Of a DNA stretch of 64,000 bases, positions 44,823 through 52,103 are shown piece by piece (the stretch's first letter is position 1; every line of letters starts with the position of its first letter). The notes under the pieces are model-generated. The model did not search any database. It was not told where the DNA came from and saw nothing but the letters and a program-made list of their open reading frames with translations. Where the stretch lies: assembly GCA_035764005.1 (NCBI GenBank), contig DASTZZ010000052.1:1-64000 (forward strand), written 5' to 3'. The DNA is from Terriglobales bacterium (GTDB lineage: Bacteria > Acidobacteriota > Terriglobia > Terriglobales > Acidobacteriaceae). The position numbers and the translations under genes are program-made.

Positions 44823-46529
44823 TCACCAGAAAATGATTTGCAGAATTACGAGCACAGCCAGCGCGACCATGCCCCAGACGAAAGGACGGTGCAGCATGCT
44901 CACATGCTCCTCGTGCGCTTTTTCTGTAAGGCTGTACACCAGTCCGCGGAGTGACTCGTCGGGTTTCGGTTTTGTCACCAAAGTCACCAATACAGTCACA
45001 ACAACGCACGTCACACAAGACCATAGCGCCTGATACATGTCCTGCGCTAAGGCCTGAGCCAAAGGTGATAGTGCAAAGACGCGTACCCAGTGGGTCGGAT
45101 CGAACTTCATAAGGCAGAACATGGTGACCGACGAGACTGTTCCCGCCAGCAATCCCCAAAATCCAGCCGCAGCCGTGACCCTCTTCCACAACATGCCCAA
45201 CAGCACGGTCCCGAAGAGTGGCGCAATGAAAAATCCGAACAGCGCCTGAACGTAATCCATGATGCTGGCGAAACCCATCACCAGATAGGCGGTGCCGATA
45301 CTTATGATGAGGCCAATGATCGTGCACCAACGTCCCATCGAAACATAGTGTTGATCGGGGGCAGTCTTGTTAAGGAATGGACGGTAGATGTCATACGTCC
45401 AAACCGTAGCGAACGCGCTCACGTTGCCCGCCATTCCCGCCATGAAACCAGCAACCAACGCGGTGATTCCCAATCCGAGAAGACCCGGTCCGCAATAGCG
45501 CGCGAGCATGAGCGGAAGCACTTCGTTATAGCTGTACTGCCCCGCCTGCACAGCACTCGCAGGAACCAGGTGCATGGGCAACACCGCGCGGCCAAGCAAT
45601 CCAGGAACAATGACGATCAACGGCACCGCCATCTTGAAAAACGAACCGATAATGGGAGCCATCTTCGCTGAACGAATGTCTTTCGCGGAAAGCACGCGCT
45701 GAACAACCAGAAAATCGGTCGTCCAGTAGCCCATCGATTGCACCGCCCCCAGTCCGAAGACAATGCCGATCCAGGAAATGCCCATGGGATTATTGGCAGG
45801 CGACCCCATCGGTCCCCACATGTGGGTGAAATTCTGTCCTGGGAAGTTCTGATGGATACGCGCCACCATGCCCGCCCATCCACCGCTCTCGACTAATCCC
45901 AAAATAGGAATCAGCAATGCGCCGAACCAGATCAGGAAAAACTGTAGAACTTCGTTGAAGATTGCGGAGAACAATCCACCGGCCGCAACGTAAATGCCTA
46001 CGGTCAATGACGAAACCCAAATGCTGAAGTGAATGTCCCAACCCAGAACTACTTTCATGACCACGGCCATGGCGTACATATTTACGCCCGACATGAGAAT
46101 GGTCATGAAGGCGAACGTAATCGCGCTCAATCCACTGGCAGCAGAGCCGTAACGCAATTGCAGATATCCCGGCACGGAGTGGGTCTTGGAGATGTAGTAG
46201 AACGGCATCATCACCAATCCCAGGAAGACCATAGCGGGAATGGCGCCGATCCAGTACCAGTGCGCCGCCATGATCCCGTATTGGTACGCCGATCCGGCCC
46301 AGCCCAGCAGTTCCAGCGAGCCGAGGTTTGCGGAGACGAACGCCAATCCTGCGACCCACGACGTCATCTCGCGTCCGGCAAGGAAGAAGTCTTCGCCGGT
46401 GTTGGCGAAGCGCTTCAGGTAAAAGCCGATGACCAGGACCAGCAGGAAGTAAATCGCGATGATGGCCAGATCGACACCCGACAGGCGCACCAATCGCTCA
46501 GCGACAAACATCGCCGGAATTGGGTTCAT
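44823..46529 (-). CDS. Sodium/solute symporter (SSS family), probable L-arabinose or galactose transporter
   Basis: 568 residues, about 14 membrane segments. SSS/SGLT hallmarks: TGEDFFLAGREMTSWVAGLAFVSANLGSLELLGWAGSAYQYG in segments 1-2, YISKTHSVPGYLQLRYG, GIYVAAGGLFSAIFNEVLQFFLIWFG, and GFMAGMAGNVSAFATVWTYDIYRPF. These carriers import sugars with sodium. Directly after araD with no gap and before araB, so the natural substrate is L-arabinose; this is inference from context. Confidence 0.9.
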   Translation of the reverse strand: MNPIPAMFVAERLVRLSGVDLAIIAIYFLLVLVIGFYLKRFANTGEDFFLAGREMTSWVAGLAFVSANLGSLELLGWAGSAYQYGIMAAHWYWIGAIPAMVFLGLVMMPFYYISKTHSVPGYLQLRYGSAASGLSAITFAFMTILMSGVNMYAMAVVMKVVLGWDIHFSIWVSSLTVGIYVAAGGLFSAIFNEVLQFFLIWFGALLIPILGLVESGGWAGMVARIHQNFPGQNFTHMWGPMGSPANNPMGISWIGIVFGLGAVQSMGYWTTDFLVVQRVLSAKDIRSAKMAPIIGSFFKMAVPLIVIVPGLLGRAVLPMHLVPASAVQAGQYSYNEVLPLMLARYCGPGLLGLGITALVAGFMAGMAGNVSAFATVWTYDIYRPFLNKTAPDQHYVSMGRWCTIIGLIISIGTAYLVMGFASIMDYVQALFGFFIAPLFGTVLLGMLWKRVTAAAGFWGLLAGTVSSVTMFCLMKFDPTHWVRVFALSPLAQALAQDMYQALWSCVTCVVVTVLVTLVTKPKPDESLRGLVYSLTEKAHEEHVSMLHRPFVWGMVALAVLVILQIIFW

Positions 46530-47246
46530 TTATTGTCCTTCGTTCGAATTGCGTACCTGCCCATAGTAGGCATGGCGTCCGTGTTTTCTGAAGAAGTGCT
46601 TGTCGTGCAGCCCGCGGCCGATGGATTGCGCATCGGGATTGATGCCGATTGTGAAATAGGCCATACGCGCCACGGCTTCCACAATCACGGCATTGTGAGC
46701 TGCGGATTTTGCGTCAGGCCCCCACGCAAAAGGACCATGATTTGCCACGAGAACGGCGGGGATTGATTCATGGTCAATGCCCCTGAATGTTTTTACGATC
46801 GTATGTCCGGTATTTTCCTCGTAATTGGCCGAGATGTCACTCTCGGTCATCGACTCGGTAACGGGTACCGCGCCGTGGAAATAATCGGCATGGGTCGTGC
46901 CAAAGCACGGAATCGGACGCCGCGCCTGGGCCCACGAAGTCGCATACGCCGAATGCGAATGCGCCACCCCGCCAATACCGGGAAAAGCATTGTACAAGAT
47001 GATATGCGTCGGTAAATCGGAAGACGGCCGCAGCGTTCCCCCCAGCACCTTCCCCTTGAGATCGGTCGCGACCAGGTCCTCCGGACGCAGCTTCTCATAC
47101 GGCACCCCGCTGGGCTTGATCACCACCACGCCATCCTCGCGAGAGACGCCGCTCACATTCCCAAACGTGTACAGCACCAGCCCCTGACGAACCAGGTCAA
47201 GATTCGCCTCCAGCACCTCCTCGCGCAGTTTCTTCAGATCCCCCAT
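46530..47246 (-). CDS. araD: L-ribulose-5-phosphate 4-epimerase
   Basis: 238 residues, ATG with AAAGGG upstream. Class II aldolase/epimerase fold; TFGNVSGVSREDGVVVIKPSGVPYEKLRPEDLV binds phosphate, and zinc ligands are in GVAHSHSAYATSWAQ, HADYFHGAVPVTE and the later HGPFAWG. It converts L-ribulose 5-phosphate to D-xylulose 5-phosphate. First gene of the operon araD-symporter-small protein-araB-galM. Confidence 0.94.
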   Translation of the reverse strand: MGDLKKLREEVLEANLDLVRQGLVLYTFGNVSGVSREDGVVVIKPSGVPYEKLRPEDLVATDLKGKVLGGTLRPSSDLPTHIILYNAFPGIGGVAHSHSAYATSWAQARRPIPCFGTTHADYFHGAVPVTESMTESDISANYEENTGHTIVKTFRGIDHESIPAVLVANHGPFAWGPDAKSAAHNAVIVEAVARMAYFTIGINPDAQSIGRGLHDKHFFRKHGRHAYYGQVRNSNEGQ

Positions 47247-47260
47247 TCACACCCTTTAAC

Positions 47261-47274
47261 TGAAACCGTTTTCA
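47261..47274 (-). promoter_or_regulatory. LacI-family operator in front of araD
   Basis: TGAAACCGTTTTCA is a near-perfect palindrome around a central CG, the pattern bound by LacI/GalR-type regulators. It ends 15 bases before the araD start codon, where a bound repressor would block transcription. No lacI-type gene is in the window, so the regulator must be encoded elsewhere. Confidence 0.65.
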
Positions 47275-48244
47275 TTTTTTGAATGTACAGGAAACTAGAC
47301 GAGCCTCCCGGCTTTGTCAAAGACGATCATCAGGCCGGTTCGACTCGCGAAAAGCGAACGGACAATCGCAAAGGTCAGCGATATGGTTGACCGGCAGCCG
47401 GTACCGACCGCCGGTAACTTCTTTCCCGTTGCCGTTGTCTGCGCCAGTAGCTAGCGGCCAGCAGTTGGCAGCTTGTTCGCCGAACAGCGAAATTTACAGC
47501 GAATTCGAAAGAACGAAAACGCAAAATCATCGAATTCCGCCCAAAATCTGCAAATTTTGCCCGCGGACCAGCGAAAAAACAGCGATGTCCGGGAAAATGA
47601 GTCCAACTGCATTCCCATCAGCGGTTTGCAGCCATTTTCTGCCGAGCCGACGCCGGTAACAGCGGAAAGAGCAGCGAAAGTCTGTCACAAATTGTGACTG
47701 TGCGCCCCCACTTTTTCCGCGGCGCTTTAGCCGATTTGCTGGCTGCCGCAGCGCCCAAGTGCCGGAGGCACGAAATGTGAAAGCCCAGGACGAATTCCTG
47801 GGTAGAGAGCTCAAATGATTCGAGTCTTAGAGGGACGACACGTCTCGATGCCTTCCGTGACATGAATAAAAGAGTGTGACACCTACCGGGACTCAGGGAA
47901 TGCTGATTGCCGACTGCTGAATGCCGGTTTCCTGTCGTTGCTTTGGCTGGCAGCTAGTAGCTAGCAGCTCTCCCCGCCATATACGTTCGAGACGTGAGAA
48001 CGGTTCGTTAATTAACATGGATTGGCGGCTCGATTCTTGAGTTGTTTTGGCAAGCCCATGGCGGATAGCCGGAAGCTTTGTTTTATTGTTGCCTTTGCGA
48101 AGAGCCGTTTCTTCCCCCACAAGCAAAACGCCCCACTGCAGATGGGGCGTCTGGAGGCTGAAGACGGTCTTGCTGGTTTTGCCGTTGCTCTTGCTGTTGC
48201 CGTTAAGCTCCGAAGCTTCGTAACTCCGCGGCTTCGCGGCTTCT
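47275..48244. other. 970-base gap with repeats but no gene
   Basis: Several frames are open but short, with no ribosome site or family motif. Contents seen: GCTAGC-type palindromic words (about 47455-47490 and 47945-47975), a hairpin repeat block at 47759-47850, and A/T-rich stretches that may hold the araD promoter. Confidence 0.5.
47759..47850. repeat. Hairpin-rich dispersed repeat
   Basis: Hairpin 1: GTGCC (47759-47763) with GGCAC (47767-47771). Hairpin 2: CCCAGGA (47784-47790) with TCCTGGG (47796-47802). A third, decayed one follows near 47823-47840 (GAGTCTTAGAGGGAC). The order and words (GTGCCGGAGGCACGAAA, AGCCCAGG-CCTGGGT, GGAGGGACGACA) recall a multi-copy intergenic repeat I associate with Acidobacteriota genomes; copy number cannot be judged here. 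Confidence 0.55.
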
Positions 48245-48484
48245 TTACGCCGCCTGTGGACGAATCGCCGACCGCACTTTATTCCGCGTGTTCTCGTCCA
48301 TGGTCATGTTGTGAGCCTGGCGAGCATGCTGTTCCGCTTGTTTCAGGATCTCGCTTTCGCTGCTCCCGCTCGTCTGCCAAGTGCAATCCTTAGCGCCAAC
48401 GTCGGCACAACGGAAGTTGAGTTTCTGGTTTCCCTGACCTGTGCTGCGCTCCGACGACGGACCTTTCGAAACATCTTGTGCCAT
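48245..48484 (-). CDS. DUF1059 small soluble protein
   Basis: 79 residues from ATG 48484, chosen because GGAGGA stands nine bases upstream; the frame is open further up without support. A polar start (MAQDVSKGPSSERSTGQGNQ) is followed by the DUF1059 pattern LNFRCADVGAKDCTWQTSGSSESEILKQAEQHARQAHNM and a C-terminal NKVRSAI. Family function unknown. It lies next to the remnants of a restriction-modification locus on the other strand. Confidence 0.85.
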   Translation of the reverse strand: MAQDVSKGPSSERSTGQGNQKLNFRCADVGAKDCTWQTSGSSESEILKQAEQHARQAHNMTMDENTRNKVRSAIRPQAA

Positions 48485-48650
48485 GTCTGAAATCCTCCGG
48501 CATCCATTCTCTCTCCAATCCCAGACCGCCAACCGAGAAATCGAGAGCTGCCGCCGCCTGCAACTTCTCTTCTCTGGAATCTTGATCTCTTGAATCTTCA
48601 AAAGAATCGCAACGATCCTGATGTTTCCTAACGCGCGAATCTGTGATTAA

Positions 48651-49382
48651 CTCATTCGTTCTCCTAAACATCAGAGGTACACGCGCTGGCTCCATGCCGA
48701 TGCTGAAACCAAAGGAGCGAAACCTGAGCGCGTCGTGATCTCCTTCGGGCCGGCGTACAGCCTGCTCGAACAACGTCAGGTGGAGCTTGCGTGGGAAGAG
48801 GCGCGTACGCTGATTCCCAAACCGGCAATCATCGTCTTTGCCGCCTTCGAGTTCGATCCTGAAGCCGCCAAGGACATCGACGAGCTGACGAAAGAAAAAA
48901 CCGGCATGACTTTCCTTACGGCGCAGATGAATGCCGACCTGCTCACCGAAGACCTCAAGAAGAAGCGCGCCAGCAATCAGGGCTTCTGGTTCGTCGGACG
49001 TCCCGATGTGGAACTGCGACCGATCAACAGCGGCGAGCAAAAAGGCAAATGGGAAGTGGAAGTACACGGCTTCGACTACTACAACACGCGCACTGGCACG
49101 ATCGATTCCGGCGACACTTCGAAGATTGCCATGTGGCTGCTCGACACCGATTACGACGGGCGCAGCCTCTATCCTCGGCAGGTGTTCTTTCCCATGGCAG
49201 CAGACGACGAGGGCTGGGCTAAGTTGGCGCGGAACTTAAAGGCTGAAATCGATCCCGAGCTGATCGAGCAATATCGCAAGACCGTGTCGTTGCCGTTCGA
49301 AGCTGGAGATTACAAGCGCATTGCGGTGAAGGTGATCGACGATCGCGGCATTGAGAGTTTGAAGGTGGTGGAAATTAAATAA
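48651..49382 (+). pseudogene. C-terminal remnant of an adenine-specific DNA methyltransferase
   Basis: The frame opens after a stop at 48648-48650 and homology begins near 48675 (RYTRWLHADAETKGAKPE); a GTG at 48735 could serve as start but no ribosome site is seen. The 215-240 residues match, as I recall the family, the C-terminal part of large methyltransferases paired with a DEAD-box type III-like restriction subunit: VVISFGPAYSLLEQRQVELAW, FAAFEFDPEAAKDIDEL, TAQMNADLLTEDLKKKR and AMWLLDTDYDGRSLYPRQVFF. The catalytic N-terminal part, including the DPPY and FxGxG motifs, is missing, so it cannot methylate. The matching restriction gene (50340-51889) is also broken. Confidence 0.75.
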
Positions 49383-49498
49383 CCGTGCTGAGGTGTTGTT
49401 GGTTTTGCAGGAGCAAGAGCAAAAGCAAAACCAACGTCAAAAGCAAACACAAGGTCCTTCGCCGGCGTCGCTTCGCTCCTTGGCTCAGGATGACAAAG
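49383..49498. repeat. GIY-YIG-type repeat unit 1 (no gene)
   Basis: Starts right after the methyltransferase stop with a truncated left repeat (TGCTGAGG, 49386-49393), continues with GTTGTTGGTTTTGC and the pairing GCAAAAGCAAAACCAAC, and ends in a full right repeat, 49449-49498 (ACAAGGTCCTTCGCCGGCG ... GGCTCAGGATGACAAAG). The result is one long hairpin with imperfect arms. Confidence 0.75.
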
Positions 49499-49533
49499 CG
49501 TGAGTTAAATAAAAAGGCGTGAACTAAATAAAA

Positions 49534-50095
49534 CTTTGTCATGCTGAGGCGAATGCCGAAGCACCTTGTGGTTGCAGTTGCAGTTGCGGTTGCGGTTGCA
49601 GTTGTGGTTGCAGTTGTGGTCGCTGTTGCCGTTGGGCTTGGTTTTGGTTTTTATGCGCGACTATCGCTTTTTCGTTTACATGCTGAACAGCAGTTCTCGT
49701 CGAGCGCTTTACACCGGCATGACGAACTGCGTGATTGATCGCGTGAATGAGCATCGGTCGCGGGAGGACAAGCGCAGCTTTACTGCGCAGTATCGCGCTT
49801 TTCGACTCGTATATTACGAGGAGTTCGCCGATGTCCATCTCTGCATTCGCCGGGAGAAGGAGATCAAGGGATGGACGCGGGCGAAGAAGAATGCTTTGGT
49901 AGAGACGATTAATCCGAAATGGCGCGATCTGATGGCGGAGTGGGAAGAGAAATACGGGCTCGACTTTGTTGTGCCGATTCCGCCGTATGAGGGCAGAGCG
50001 AGGCAACAACAAAACCAAAGGCAAATGCAACCGCAAAAGCAAACACAAGGTCCTTCGCCGGCGTCGCTTCGCTCCTTGGCTCAGGATGACAAAGC
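49534..50095 (+). mobile_element. Repeat unit 2: GIY-YIG nuclease gene inside long inverted repeats
   Basis: Left repeat 49534-49569 (CTTTGTCATGCTGAGG, then GAATGCCGAAGCACCTTGTG) plus a GTTGC-rich tract (to about 49645); right repeat 50046-50095 plus a preceding CAAC-rich tract (from about 50003) are imperfect reverse complements of each other, about 85-110 bases per side. The nuclease gene fills the centre. A/T-rich linkers built from CGTGAACTAAATAAA words separate it from unit 1 (49499-49533) and unit 3 (50096-50173). The whole cluster sits between the methyltransferase and restriction gene remnants, 28 bases before the restriction gene's start. Mobility is inferred from structure only. Confidence 0.65.
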
Positions 50096-50099
50096 GTGA
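49653..50099 (+). CDS. Small GIY-YIG domain nuclease
   Basis: 148 residues from ATG 49653; an upstream in-frame opening to 49566 only translates the GTTGC repeat tract. The GIY-YIG fold covers residues 4-100: the two tyrosines in FFVYMLNSS and ALYTGMTN, the arginine in VIDRVNEHRS, the metal-binding glutamate in CIRREKEIKGWTRAKK, and the closing asparagine in TINPKWRDLMAEW. All key residues appear present. Length and motif match the stand-alone GIY-YIG proteins (UhpT-unrelated, endo/excinuclease-type) that occur in many copies in some bacteria. The tail from about residue 115 is encoded by the CAAC tract and right repeat and is probably not structured. No DNA-binding add-on domain is seen. It cuts DNA by family knowledge; its target is unknown. 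Confidence 0.85.
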   Translation: MRDYRFFVYMLNSSSRRALYTGMTNCVIDRVNEHRSREDKRSFTAQYRAFRLVYYEEFADVHLCIRREKEIKGWTRAKKNALVETINPKWRDLMAEWEEKYGLDFVVPIPPYEGRARQQQNQRQMQPQKQTQGPSPASLRSLAQDDKA

Positions 50100-50173
50100 G
50101 TTAAATAAAACAAAGTGTGTGTAGTTAAATAAAAAAACGTGAACTAAATAAGTAGACGTGAACTAAATAAAAC

Positions 50174-50312
50174 TTTGTCATGCTGAGGCGAATGCCGAAG
50201 CACCTTGCGGTTGGGGTTGCGGTTGTTTTTTGCAAAAGCAAAAGCAACGGCAAAAGCAAACACAAGGTCCTTCGCCGGCGTCGCTTCGCTCCTTGGCTCA
50301 GGATGACAAAGT
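50174..50312. repeat. GIY-YIG-type repeat unit 3 (no gene)
   Basis: Left repeat 50174-50208, then GGTTGGGGTTGCGGTTG pairing with CAACGGCAAAAGCAAAC, then right repeat 50263-50312. The unit is a 139-base near-palindrome that looks like unit 2 with the nuclease gene removed. The linker before it (50096-50173) carries four CGTGA(A/G)(C/T)TAAATAA-type words. Confidence 0.8.
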
Positions 50313-50339
50313 TGTTTGAGAATTAAGGCTCATCAGCGG

Positions 50340-51889
50340 ATGACTACGGCCACGTCAGCAGCAAGTGCGACGATCGATCAGCTCATCATTACTTCTCCGT
50401 ACGAGGAGCCGACCGAGCATTGGAAATACGATCGCGAGACGCGCAGGTTTACGCGCGAGCCGGGGCGCCGTCCCGCTGGTTATGTACGTGCTTCGGAAGC
50501 GTCGAAGTCCTTTGACGATCCCGGCGAATTCATCGAGCTGCCGCTCGTCAACCAAATTGGTCCACGCGTGAAAGCGTGGCGCGAGGCCGACTATCCCGGC
50601 GCGACCGGCATTACAAAGCGCTTACTGAAGCACTGGCGCGATCGCGAGCAGCGCGAGAGCTTCCGTCGATTCTTCTTTTGTCAGCTTGAGGCGATCGAAA
50701 CGCTCATGTGGCTCGCCGAATCGCCTGAGTCCGAGCGCGTTGGCATCAAGATTCCCGGCGACGGTGGGCCATTTACTCGCCTCTGCGCCAAGATGGCAAC
50801 CGGATCAGGAAAAACCATCCTGATGTCGATGCTGATCGCCTGGCAGGTGCTGAAAAGGTCACCTATCCGCAGGACAAGCGCTTCTCGAAAAACATTCTCG
50901 TGATTGCGCCCGGCCTGACGGTGAGGAATCGGTTGGAAGTGCTCGTCCCCGGCAGCTCCGGAAATTACTATGCTGAATTCCAAATCGTACCTCCGGGTCT
51001 CGAAGACAAGCTGCGGCAAGGGCAAAGCTGCCGCGTGCTTGTTCGTAATTGGCACAAGCTGGATTGGGAGAGCGACGAACAAATAGCCAAACGTCGTAGC
51101 GTCGATAAGCGCGGGGCTCTCAGCGACGAGGCTTACGTTCGCGAAGTTCTAGGGGAGATGGCGACTGCGGAGAACATTCTCGTCATCAATGATGAAGCGC
51201 ATCACGCCTGGCGTGTACCACCAAAAGTGAAGATCGCGGGCATTTCGAAGGATGAGTTAAAAGAAGCCACGAAGTGGGTTGGTGGACTCGATCGCATCCA
51301 CAGCGCTCGAGGCATTCTCATGTGCTACGACATGACCGCGACCCCTTTCGCTCCTACGGGTCGCAAGAGCGGAGAAGAAACGCTGTTCGGCTGGATCGTG
51401 AGCGACTTCGGTCTCAATGATGCCATCGAGTCTGGTTTGGTGAAGACGCCGCGCGTCGTCGTGCCCATCCGATCCACGAGCGACATGCTGCCCTGGTATA
51501 CCGGCAAAGCCTGCGAACACACCAAACGCTCACACATAAACATGTGCGTTTACGACAGCCGTTGGGAGGCCAACGAAGCGATCGAACTCGATCGCAACAA
51601 CAACGTGCGCGCGTGGGTGAAGAACGACCATCTCAACTTTGAGATCACCTATTCATTTAAAGGTGTGATTCACAAATTCAGACCGGATTATCTGGTGAAG
51701 CTCACCAATGGGAAAATGCTGATTCTTGAAGTGAAGGGACAAGACGATCAGCAACAACAAACGAAACGGCAATTTCTTGCGGAGTGGGTGACCGCCGTGA
51801 ACACACACGGCGGTTTCGGAATGTGGGCGGCGGATGTCTCACGACACCCCAAGGATGTGCTGGAGATCCTCCAGCGGCAGAATGCATAA
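50340..51889 (+). pseudogene. Type III-like restriction helicase-nuclease, frameshifted and internally deleted
   Basis: Preferred start ATG 50340. Residues to about 171 run in one frame and include Walker A (KMATGSGKTILMSMLIAWQVL). Near 50852-50856 the frame changes, consistent with loss of one base (CTGAAAAGG where CTG-AAC-AAG-G is expected), and the other frame continues VTYPQDKRFSKNILVIAPGLTVRNRL through the DExH box (LVINDEAHHAW) and motif III (DMTATPFAP) to 51889. A second defect is at about 51469: VKTPRVVV runs straight into PIRSTSDMLPWYTGK, which belongs to the far C-terminal part, so the second helicase domain (several hundred residues) is gone. The end keeps a PD-(D/E)xK-like site (FRPDYLVKLTNGKMLILEVKGQD). 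Not functional. Confidence 0.8.
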
Positions 51890-52103
51890 CTATCGCTAGT
51901 CCGGCGTCCAAATTTGCACATTTTTTTTTTGCCGAGGATTGCTGCAACGCAAACGCGAAGCGGCATCAAACGCCGTGATCGACGCAATGATTTGCAGTCG
52001 GAACAATACAGATCCCGCTACTCGGTCTCTATTGCGGCATGGTGGCGTACATCGAAGGACGAGGGCACTTGTGGTCTCCATTCCGCCGAAGAGCGGAGCA
52101 AAT

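Noticed and set aside
47279-47659. A 126-codon frame in the gap after araD
   Set aside because: No ribosome site, odd composition, and it crosses palindromic repeats; no family pattern.
49653-50099. GIY-YIG gene as the nuclease of the neighbouring restriction-modification system
   Set aside because: It lies inside its own inverted repeats, which also occur 42 kb away, and the restriction locus already has its own (broken) helicase-nuclease.
49401-50312. CRISPR array
   Set aside because: The repeats are few, unequal in spacing, arranged as inverted pairs, and have no unique spacers of constant length; no cas gene is present.
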